This document shows positions 1 to 5,159 of a stretch of DNA of 5,159 nt, piece by piece. The DNA is taken from assembly GCA_025450255.1 (NCBI GenBank), contig JANWHV010000278.1:1-5159 (forward strand), given 5' to 3'. A program made the position numbers and the translations under genes. Below the pieces are notes generated by a model. It did not search any database. It saw only the letters and a program-made list of their open reading frames with translations, and was not told where the DNA came from. The stretch is from Chloroflexota bacterium. Its GTDB lineage: Bacteria > Chloroflexota > UBA5177 > JANWHV01. Each line of letters starts with the position of its first letter. The first letter of the stretch is position 1.

Positions 1-65
1 CTTTCAACCTGACCGTTATTGTCTTGACCTTCGCTTTGTCGCTGGCGTTGACGGCAGTGGTGCGC
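1..65. other. Sequence not belonging to the SDR gene; possible junction at about base 65
   Basis: From base 65 leftward none of the three minus-strand frames gives the conserved segment expected after NTVGPRQT in this SDR family. The frame in register becomes Gln/Arg-rich. The plus strand from base 3 reads FNLTVIVLTFALSLALTAVVR, which resembles a transmembrane helix followed by a positive charge; that frame runs on antisense into the SDR and stops at 114-116. This suggests that the 65 bases come from another locus, either by genomic rearrangement or insertion or by a mis-assembled contig end. It is too short to name a gene. Confidence 0.5.
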
Positions 66-620
66 GGTCTGGCGCGGGCCGACCGTATTGAAAAGACGCA
101 CAACCAAGGTCGGTAAGCGTTTTTCGCGCCAGTAGGCCAGAGCCAGAAATTCGTCGATCGCCTTGGAGCAGGCATAGCTCCAGCGCCCTTTCGTGGTGGC
201 GCCCATGACCAGGTTGCCGTCTTCCCGGAACGGTATCTGATTGCTCAGGCCGTAGACTTCCGACGTGGAAGCGACCAGGACTTTTTTCTTCTTTTTGTTG
301 GCCTGCTTGAGCACGACCTCGGTGCCATGCACGTTGGTTTCAATGGTTCGGACGGGGCTCTCGACGATAAGCTTGACGCCGACGGCCGCCGCCAGATGAA
401 ATACCACGTCGCATTGATCGACCAGCTCGGCGACAACGTGGGCCTTGTGAACGCTGTCGATGGTGTACGAGAATCGGGGATGCTTCTTGAGGTGCTGGAT
501 GTTGTCCATGCTCCCCGTGGACAGATCATCCAGGATGAAAACCTCATCGCCGCGTTCCAGATAGGCATCGGACAGATGGGAACCGATAAAGCCCGCGCCG
601 CCCGTAATCAAAACTCGCAT
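1..620 (-). CDS. NAD-dependent epimerase/dehydratase (extended SDR, UXS/GalE-like), 3'-incomplete
   Basis: This is an extended short-chain dehydrogenase/reductase acting on a nucleotide sugar in the cytoplasm, probably a UDP-glucuronate decarboxylase-like or 4-epimerase-like enzyme. The ATG at 620-618 opens with MRVLITGGAGFIGSHL, the Rossmann motif GGxGFIG at residues 7-13. An acidic pair D31-D32 suits NAD(H) ribose binding. HLAA follows at 75-78, the active-site stretch STSEVYG at 118-124, YACSK (Tyr149-xxx-Lys153) and RLFNTVGPRQT at 175-185. An AAGGGA ribosome-binding site lies just upstream, 10 nt after the glycosyltransferase stop. Family members run to about 310-340 residues; this one leaves the window after about 206 codons. 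Family-like sequence stops at T185 (base 66). The frame stays open to the edge, but the last 20 or so residues (AHHCRQRQRQSEGQ...) do not look like the expected GQYGMV-type continuation. The exact substrate is not decided by the sequence. Confidence 0.85.
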   Translation of the reverse strand, partial: MRVLITGGAGFIGSHLSDAYLERGDEVFILDDLSTGSMDNIQHLKKHPRFSYTIDSVHKAHVVAELVDQCDVVFHLAAAVGVKLIVESPVRTIETNVHGTEVVLKQANKKKKKVLVASTSEVYGLSNQIPFREDGNLVMGATTKGRWSYACSKAIDEFLALAYWREKRLPTLVVRLFNTVGPRQTAHHCRQRQRQSEGQDNNGQVE

Positions 621-624
621 ATCA

Positions 625-630
625 TCCCTT
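625..630 (-). promoter_or_regulatory. Ribosome-binding site of the SDR gene
   Basis: On the minus strand AAGGGA directly follows the TGA stop of the glycosyltransferase and sits 4 nt before the ATG at 620. It supports this start and suggests re-initiation by ribosomes finishing the upstream gene. Confidence 0.55.
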
Positions 631-1887
631 TCAACATTTGGCAAACGAGGGGCGTAAACCCCTTGAAACACGATCGAAGCGCGTAATGCGCGCCGCATGA
701 GTGCGCAGCAGCGAAGCGTAGACCTCGGCAATCCGCCGGACCATGGTTTCAGCACGGAAATCGGGGTCCACGCGCCGGCGGCAAGCCTCGGCCATTCCCA
801 GCCGCAGTTCAGGATTGTCAAGCAACCGCGTCACGGAATCAGCCAGGCCATCCGCATCGCCCGGGTGCACGAGGTAGCCGGTTTGCCCGGGAATCACCAC
901 CTCGGGAGCGCCGTCGCTGTCGAAAGACACACACGGCTTCCCCATGGCCAGTGCCTGGGGCAGGACGCGCGCGAGGCCCTCGCGCAGCGATGTATGCACC
1001 ACCAGATCCATCGCCGAAATCATTTCCGGAATGCGTTCGCGCTCCACGAGGCCGGCAAAGACGAAGTTTTCGAGAATGCCCAGCCGGCGCGCCCGTTCGG
1101 ACAGGTGCTCGCGCAGAATGCCGTCGCCCACCAGGAGAAAACGGACGCGCGGATTGCGGCGCACGATGGCCGGGGCGGCGTCGAGGAGCTGATCGTGTCC
1201 CTTGAGAGGAAATAGCCGCGCGATCTTGCCGACCACGGGTGCTGTCTCGTCGATTCCGAACTCGCGGCGGACACGTTTGCCGTCGAGATCGGGACGCAAG
1301 AACCAATCCAGCTCCATGCCGCTATAAATGGTGGTGAACTTGTGCGCGCGATCGACACGGGCAGCAATCGCCTTGCGGCTAATGATGTCCGAGACGCTGA
1401 TGAAGTAATCCGTAAGTGGCGCGCAGACCTTTTTCACACCGCGCCAGAGCCGGTTAATCACCCAGGGCTGATACTCGTGGAAGACCAGGCTGTGAAGCGT
1501 ATGCACAACGATTGGCGTACCTGCCATGCGCGCCGCGATCCGCCCCAGGACGCCGGCTTTCGATGACTGGGTGTGTACAATGTGGTACCGGCCGCTGCGA
1601 ATCAGGCGATAGAGCTTCCACAGCGCCATCATGTCGGAGCGCGGATCGACGTTGCGGCACAGCTCCGGCAACACGATCAGGTTCGTGGTCGCGCGGGCCC
1701 GGCTCAGCAATTCGCCCTCCGGCCCGTCGTCTACACCACTGCACAGCGTGACGTCGTAACCGGGAATCCGGTCGAGCCCCTCGACGGAGAGTAGCGTGTT
1801 TTCCTGGGCGCCGCCCACGATCATGCGCGTGATGACGTGCAGAATGCGCACCGAGGAAGCCTGATTTGTCACGCTGAGCGTGCTCAT
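631..1887 (-). CDS. Glycosyltransferase family 4 (GT-B, retaining)
   Basis: A 418-residue cytoplasmic or membrane-associated glycosyltransferase that would move a sugar from a nucleotide donor to a lipid-linked or growing polysaccharide acceptor. The N-terminal acceptor domain starts RILHVITRMIVGGAQE (14-29), the GGAE-like glycine loop of GT4 enzymes. It continues with HTQSSKAGVLGRIAAR (105-120) and a YFISVSD strand (161-167). The linker YSGMELDWF (188-196) leads into the donor domain: KIARLFPLKGHDQLLDA with Arg224 and Lys229 as the probable diphosphate contacts, FLLVGDG (250-256), VFAG (276-279), and SLREGLARVLPQALAMGKPCVSFDSDGAPEVV (300-331). In the EX7E motif the second Glu is Gln311. The length is usual for the family and no signal peptide or membrane segment is evident. 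The ATG at 1887 overlaps the methyltransferase stop as ATGA, so translation is probably coupled. Donor and acceptor cannot be read from the sequence. Confidence 0.92.
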   Translation of the reverse strand: MSTLSVTNQASSVRILHVITRMIVGGAQENTLLSVEGLDRIPGYDVTLCSGVDDGPEGELLSRARATTNLIVLPELCRNVDPRSDMMALWKLYRLIRSGRYHIVHTQSSKAGVLGRIAARMAGTPIVVHTLHSLVFHEYQPWVINRLWRGVKKVCAPLTDYFISVSDIISRKAIAARVDRAHKFTTIYSGMELDWFLRPDLDGKRVRREFGIDETAPVVGKIARLFPLKGHDQLLDAAPAIVRRNPRVRFLLVGDGILREHLSERARRLGILENFVFAGLVERERIPEMISAMDLVVHTSLREGLARVLPQALAMGKPCVSFDSDGAPEVVIPGQTGYLVHPGDADGLADSVTRLLDNPELRLGMAEACRRRVDPDFRAETMVRRIAEVYASLLRTHAARITRFDRVSRGLRPSFAKC

Positions 1888-2534
1888 TGACGGCCCACCA
1901 CCAGATAATCGCGGTCCATGACGATCCAGTCATAGCGCGTGACGCCCGCTTGTTCGAGGATCGCCCTCACACGCTCTTCGCTATAGAGGTACAGCGGGCA
2001 GCCCTTGAGCCAGAAGCGCGCGCGCCGGACGGGGACGCGCCACTCGCGGGCCTTGGGGAAGCTCATTACGAGTGTCTGCTCGGTTAGCTCGCGCATGCGC
2101 TTTACCAGGGGCACGGGATCGGCGATGTAATCGAAGAAGCCCAGGGCCGTGCTGGCGTCGAAGGGACCATCCGTCACCGCGTCAGGGAACAAGCCGACGC
2201 GGAATTCGCAGCGCTCGGCGATACCGCGGCGCCGGGCCGCTTCATTGGCCAGGTCAATCATGCGCGGCGCGAAATCGACGCCGACCACGCGGGCAGCGCC
2301 GCGCTCGGCGTAGGCCAGGCAATAGCGGCCCGACCCGCAGCCCACGTCGAGAACCGTCTTCGCCGTCAATGGCTCCAGCAGCTCGAGCGTGAGCTCAAGC
2401 CGGCGGCGAACCACGCCGCGCCAGACCCGGTCGATCCAGCGCGCGACCAGGCCTTTGTGATCGTCGTCATAGATGGCGTCAAAACGTATTGCGTCCGCGT
2501 CGAAGTGAGCGCGAACTTTTTGATCAATGGACAC
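1884..2534 (-). CDS. Class I SAM-dependent methyltransferase
   Basis: A 216-residue Rossmann-fold methyltransferase. Motif I is VLDVGCGSGRY (residues 61-71), the SAM-binding glycine loop. VVGVDFA (83-89) carries the acidic residue (Asp87) that holds the SAM ribose, and FDASTALGFFDYI (125-137) is the motif IV region. A family-specific C-terminal block, SFPKAREWRVPVRRARFWLKGCPLYLYS (158-185), may form the acceptor site. I recall short proteins of this type, starting like KVRAHFDADAIRFDAIY, beside deacetylases and GT4 enzymes in exopolysaccharide clusters; the substrate is unknown, and a sugar or polyprenyl-linked intermediate is only an inference. I chose the GTG at 2534 because GAGG lies 6 nt upstream (2544-2541) and MSIDQKVRAHF matches the usual N-terminus. 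A GTG at 2546 would add four residues but has no Shine-Dalgarno sequence. The gene overlaps the deacetylase by 11 nt and the GT4 gene by 4 nt. Confidence 0.88.
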   Translation of the reverse strand: MSIDQKVRAHFDADAIRFDAIYDDDHKGLVARWIDRVWRGVVRRRLELTLELLEPLTAKTVLDVGCGSGRYCLAYAERGAARVVGVDFAPRMIDLANEAARRRGIAERCEFRVGLFPDAVTDGPFDASTALGFFDYIADPVPLVKRMRELTEQTLVMSFPKAREWRVPVRRARFWLKGCPLYLYSEERVRAILEQAGVTRYDWIVMDRDYLVVGRQ

Positions 2535-3360
2535 CGAGGACCTCACACATGGGGGCGAATCGGAAATCGGCCAGCAGCCGGCGCAGCCGCTGTTCCGTCG
2601 CCTTCAGGTTAAAGTAATGGGTAAGGGCAATGCGCCGGGGCAACGGAATGCGCGGATGTTCCGGATCGACTTCCCACGGATGCAAATAGAACACCGCGGG
2701 GCGCGCCTGCCGGTTAATGTTGCGAAAACCCCAGCGCGTGAACGCATAGGGAAAGATCCGGAAGTAAGCGCCGCCTGCCACCGGAATGTTTCGGCCCAGC
2801 ATGCGCGACGTCGACAGCGGAAACTCCACGAGATCGGCACCGTTAGCCGCGTCAACCGCATACGGCCAGCGCGGCGCGTCCGGAATGCCATAGCGGTAGT
2901 TGAGGACCGGAAAAACGCTCGAGTCATAACGAATGCCGCAATCTGCGAGGACATCGAAGGCCCAGAGCGAGTCGCGCGTGATCGAGAAAAAGGGGGCCCG
3001 ATGGCCCAGGACCGGCTGCCCGGTCAGGTTTTCCAGCAGGCGGATTGAATGCCGCAGTTCCTCCCGGAACGTCTCCGGCGTCATTTGATACACGAGGGTA
3101 TGCGAGTAACCGTGCGTGGCCACCTCGTGCCCTGCTCTGGCAATATCGCGAACCAGGTCCGGATGCCGCTCGGCCACCGCGCCCAGAACGAAAAATGTCG
3201 CCCGCACCTCGGCTTCGCCAAGCACATTCAAAAGACGCCGTGCCGCCAGTGGAATGCGATCCTCGTAACCGGCCCACTGCGCGGCCGGGATCTCGAGGCC
3301 CTGATACCAGTCCTCGAAATCGATCGTCAACGCGTTCGTCACTTCCGGCACGGCCATCAC
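2524..3360 (-). CDS. Polysaccharide deacetylase, XrtA/PEP-CTERM-associated (NodB) type
   Basis: A 278-residue carbohydrate esterase family 4 enzyme, expected to remove N-acetyl groups from hexosamine units using a divalent metal. Motif 1 is TIDFEDWYQ (12-20), the variant form (like SVDVEDYF) found in deacetylases next to exosortase/PEP-CTERM exopolysaccharide clusters, in place of TFDDG. ATFFVLG follows at 54-60. HEVATHGYSH (78-87) supplies the metal ligands His83 and His87. GHRAPFFSI (119-127), DSSVFP (146-151), GGAYFRIFPY (196-205) and FYLHPWE (224-230) complete the pattern; His227 is the expected catalytic-base histidine. No signal peptide is visible, so it probably acts in the cytoplasm on a precursor. 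The length is normal for this subfamily. Start: GTG at 3360 or the next codon, ATG at 3357; a GAGGA lies 6 or 9 nt upstream respectively, so both are possible. It follows the dehydrogenase by 32 nt. Confidence 0.93.
   Translation of the reverse strand: MMAVPEVTNALTIDFEDWYQGLEIPAAQWAGYEDRIPLAARRLLNVLGEAEVRATFFVLGAVAERHPDLVRDIARAGHEVATHGYSHTLVYQMTPETFREELRHSIRLLENLTGQPVLGHRAPFFSITRDSLWAFDVLADCGIRYDSSVFPVLNYRYGIPDAPRWPYAVDAANGADLVEFPLSTSRMLGRNIPVAGGAYFRIFPYAFTRWGFRNINRQARPAVFYLHPWEVDPEHPRIPLPRRIALTHYFNLKATEQRLRRLLADFRFAPMCEVLGVH
2541..2544 (-). promoter_or_regulatory. Ribosome-binding site deciding the methyltransferase start
   Basis: On the minus strand GAGG is followed by a 6-nt spacer and GTG at 2534-2532. 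The site lies inside the last codons of the deacetylase gene (which ends MCEVLGVH). The GTG at 2546 overlaps this site and has no purine-rich stretch ahead of it, so the shorter protein is preferred. Confidence 0.5.
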
Positions 3361-3392
3361 GGTAAGTCCTCGAGAGACGATTTCCGCAGCGC

Positions 3393-4865
3393 TCAGGCAG
3401 GGACAATCCGTTCCCGGTGGTGCGTCACGTTACGGGTAGCATTGCGCGTGTCGATGATGAGCGGCGCGTGCTCGACCAGCGCGGGCCAATCGTACGCCGA
3501 GTGATCGGTGACAATGATAAATGCGTCCTGGCCGCGGAGAAATTCGGGGCTGAGCGCCTGGCTCTGCATGTCGAGATTGGGATAGCGGCGCATGCGCGGC
3601 AAGCGCGGAATATGCGGATCGTTGTAAGAGACCTGTGCCCCCTTGTGCAGGAGCAGCTCCATCAGCTCGAAGCCGGGAGACTCGCGCGGATCGTCGACGT
3701 CTTTTTTGTAGGCCATGCCCAGGAGGGTTACTTTGCTACCTTTCACCGGCTTGCAGCGGTCGTTGAGCGCATCCGCGAGCTTGCTCACGACGAAACCGGG
3801 CATGGCGGTATTGATTTCGCCGGCCAATTCGATGAAGCGGGTACTCAAGCCAAACCGCCGCGCCACCCAGGTCAAGTAGAATGGATCGATGGGAATGCAA
3901 TGTCCACCCAGGCCGGGACCGGGGTAAAACGCCTGAAAGCCGAAGGGTTTGGTCTTGGCCGCCTCGATAACCTGCCAGACATCAATGCCCATGCGGTCGT
4001 AGAGGATTTTCAATTCATTGACGAGTGCGATGTTGACGGCACGGTAGGTGTTTTCGAGGATCTTGCAAGCCTCGGCGACTTCGGGACTGGCAACGGAAAT
4101 GACGCGTGCCATGACCTCGCCGTACAAAGCGGCCGCCACCTCGAGGCTCGACGTTTCGAGTCCGCCGACAACTTTGGGAATGGCCGGTCCGGAAAAATTG
4201 ACGTTACCTGGGTCTTCGCGCTCCGGGCTAAACGCGAGAAAAAAGTCCTTGCCCGCGCTGAGGCCGCCGCTTTCCAAAATCGGCCGCACCACGTCGCGGG
4301 TCGTTCCCGGATAGGTGGTGCTTTCCAAGATGACGAGCTGTCCGGGCCGAAGCGTGGCCGCGATGGCCCTGGTTGAATTGATGACGTATTGCAGGTCCGG
4401 CTCGCGCGCCTCGGTGAGCGGCGTGGGAACGCAAATGATCACCGCGTCGGCCTCGGTGAGCCGTGTGAAATCGCACGTGGCCTGGAAGCCTTGCTGGCGC
4501 ATGTCGGCGATAATGGCCGCGGGAATGTGGCCGATGTAGCTCTGCCCCACTTGCAGCCTGGCGATCTTCGCCCCGTCAATGTCAAAGCCGAGGACCGAAA
4601 AGCCCTTGGCGCAAAACGCTCGCGCCAGCGGCAAGCCGACGTAACCGAGGCCGATGATGCCGACGCGCGCGTGCCTCCGGTGGATGCCGCTGAGCAGGTC
4701 GCTCCGGTACGACTCGGTGCCGTTCCTCGGTACTTCCTCGACGATGAGCGCCTCCGGCCAGGTCGTGCCGTCGTGCAACGCGCGCACACGCGGGCCGCAA
4801 GGCTCTGCCGACGGGCAAGCAGTTCGCAGGGGCAGGGTCTCGGTAGTCGCACTTGTCGTATTCAT
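3393..4865 (-). CDS. Nucleotide-sugar 6-dehydrogenase (UDP-GlcNAc / UDP-glucose dehydrogenase family)
   Basis: This enzyme oxidises the C6 hydroxyl of a UDP-hexose twice with NAD+, giving a UDP-uronic acid for polysaccharide assembly. The Rossmann motif GLGYVG is at 72-77 and the NAD ribose acid pair FDID at 94-97. VIICVPTPL is at 142-150, ESTTYPGTT at 181-189, and FSPERE at 212-217. Lys268 and Asn272 lie in EACKILENTYRAVNIALVNE. The catalytic cysteine is Cys323 in GPGLGGHCIPIDPFYL (316-331). The C-terminal UDP-binding domain carries KVTLLGMAYKKDVDDPRESP. The AKTKPFGFQAFYPGPGLGGHC context is closest to WbpA-type UDP-GlcNAc dehydrogenases, but UDP-glucose cannot be excluded. The protein has 490 residues, roughly 50 more than usual. 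The excess is a low-complexity N-terminal leader (residues 1-52) before the conserved YRSDLLSGIHRRHARVGIIG. It is the first gene of the block; the ATG at 4865 has only a weak AGAGA upstream. Confidence 0.92.
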   Translation of the reverse strand: MNTTSATTETLPLRTACPSAEPCGPRVRALHDGTTWPEALIVEEVPRNGTESYRSDLLSGIHRRHARVGIIGLGYVGLPLARAFCAKGFSVLGFDIDGAKIARLQVGQSYIGHIPAAIIADMRQQGFQATCDFTRLTEADAVIICVPTPLTEAREPDLQYVINSTRAIAATLRPGQLVILESTTYPGTTRDVVRPILESGGLSAGKDFFLAFSPEREDPGNVNFSGPAIPKVVGGLETSSLEVAAALYGEVMARVISVASPEVAEACKILENTYRAVNIALVNELKILYDRMGIDVWQVIEAAKTKPFGFQAFYPGPGLGGHCIPIDPFYLTWVARRFGLSTRFIELAGEINTAMPGFVVSKLADALNDRCKPVKGSKVTLLGMAYKKDVDDPRESPGFELMELLLHKGAQVSYNDPHIPRLPRMRRYPNLDMQSQALSPEFLRGQDAFIIVTDHSAYDWPALVEHAPLIIDTRNATRNVTHHRERIVPA

Positions 4866-4960
4866 GAACCTGTATCTCTCGAAAAGTTACCTGACCATAT
4901 CCTGAGGTGAAAGCACGGCGATCATTGTATTGACATATGGGTGTCGCAACCACGCCTACC

Positions 4961-4984
4961 GCGCGGACTTCGTCCCCGTGGGTT
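4961..4984. repeat. 24-bp direct repeat, copy 1
   Basis: Identical base for base to 5026-5049. The core GGAC-TTC-GTCC forms a 4-bp stem with a 3-nt loop, extended after one mismatch by two more pairs (4962-4978). It lies about 95 nt upstream of the dehydrogenase ATG. Confidence 0.85.
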
Positions 4985-5025
4985 TCCATGAGGCGCGCCG
5001 AATGCTGATGCCGTCGGGTCAGCCG

Positions 5026-5049
5026 GCGCGGACTTCGTCCCCGTGGGTT
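5026..5049. repeat. 24-bp direct repeat, copy 2
   Basis: A perfect copy of 4961-4984 in the same orientation, offset by 65 bp, with 41 bp between the copies. The flanking bases differ on both sides, so the identity ends sharply at 24 bp. It holds the same hairpin core at 5027-5043. Confidence 0.85.
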
Positions 5050-5159
5050 GCGTGGCCGGAGCCCGCACCAATGACGCGCGGCCGTCTTGGTATCCATCCG
5101 GGACACCTGGCTGCGCGTGGGCAACGCTAGACCGATTTTGGTCCCGCCAGCGGCGCCGC

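Larger units (their letters stand above)
4866..5159. promoter_or_regulatory. Gene-free leader upstream of the operon
   Basis: About 290 nt with no convincing coding sequence on either strand. It must hold the promoter of the minus-strand operon if transcription starts in this window. On the minus strand TACAAT (4929-4924) is a fair -10 hexamer, but no good -35 lies 16-18 nt upstream (TGGTTG at best), so the promoter is unproven. A looser sequence pair, ATATGTCA (4938-4931) and ATATGGTCA (4900-4892), flanks the start-proximal part and could be a regulator half-site pair. The distal part carries the 24-bp direct repeats. The extreme right end reads AAPLAGPKSV and a stop (TAG at 5129-5127, minus strand), which could be the tail of an upstream gene but is too short to support. 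Confidence 0.4.

Noticed and set aside
280..297. Run of A residues (minus strand) encoding five lysines in the SDR, as a frameshift or transcript-slippage site
   Set aside because: The A-run is not in the phase needed for a classical A AAA AAG -1 slip. The reading frame continues correctly into STSEVYG, and basic residues at this point are usual in the family.
3417..4376. Plus-strand open frame of 319 codons opposite the dehydrogenase
   Set aside because: It is exactly antisense to a well-recognised dehydrogenase and has no recognisable domain. GC-rich coding DNA commonly leaves the opposite strand open.
4930..4935. Perfect TTGACA -35 hexamer on the plus strand
   Set aside because: No -10 hexamer lies 16-18 nt downstream and there is no plus-strand gene to drive.
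4944..4960. Sigma-54 promoter (GG-N10-GC) for the operon on the minus strand
   Set aside because: The nearest arrangement (GGTAGGCGTGGTTGC) has 11 nt between GG and GC and lacks the TGGCAC core.
4961..5049. Minimal CRISPR array (two 24-bp repeats, 41-bp spacer)
   Set aside because: There are only two units, the repeat is short, no third copy occurs at the 65-bp period on either side, and no cas gene is nearby.
4582..5124. Minus-strand open frame of 180 codons spanning the leader and the dehydrogenase 5' end
   Set aside because: Arg/His-rich composition, no domain, and more than half of it is an out-of-frame shadow of the dehydrogenase.
5130..5143. Hairpin GACC-GATTTT-GGTC as a terminator of an upstream gene
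   Set aside because: The stem is only 4 bp and no T-run follows on either strand; the Ts are in the loop.

Overview
The window holds a single co-directional gene block, all on the minus strand. It looks like part of an exopolysaccharide or surface-glycan operon from a GC-rich bacterium. The protein styles suggest Planctomycetota, perhaps Pirellulales: an exosortase-system type polysaccharide deacetylase, a UXS-like epimerase reading NTVGPRQT, and a GT4 enzyme with REGLARVLPQAL. This assignment rests on family resemblance recalled from memory and not on a marker gene, so it is tentative.

Layout in transcription order, right to left. Bases 4866-5159 are a leader of about 290 nt without a supportable gene. 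It carries a perfect 24-bp direct repeat (4961-4984 and 5026-5049), each copy with a small hairpin core. Next come a UDP-GlcNAc/UDP-glucose type 6-dehydrogenase with an unusual N-terminal extension (3393-4865), a NodB-type polysaccharide deacetylase of the XrtA/PEP-CTERM-associated kind (2524-3360), a class I SAM methyltransferase (1884-2534), a GT4 glycosyltransferase (631-1887), and an extended-SDR nucleotide-sugar epimerase/decarboxylase (start at 620). Spacing is tight: 32 nt, an 11-nt overlap, a 4-nt ATGA overlap, and 10 nt. A single coupled transcript is therefore likely.

The genes fit together as follows. The dehydrogenase makes a UDP-uronic acid and the SDR converts a UDP-sugar (decarboxylation or epimerisation). 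The GT4 enzyme transfers a sugar to a growing chain, the deacetylase removes N-acetyl groups, and the methyltransferase may methylate a sugar or a small-molecule precursor. Polymerase, flippase and exosortase genes are not in the window.

The most notable anomaly is at the left edge. The SDR follows its family closely up to residue 185 (base 66). The last 65 bases then match nothing expected in any minus-strand frame, while the opposite strand there reads as a hydrophobic helix. This is either a real disruption or rearrangement, or a chimeric contig end. I found no RNA genes, insertion sequences, CRISPR arrays or convincing terminators.
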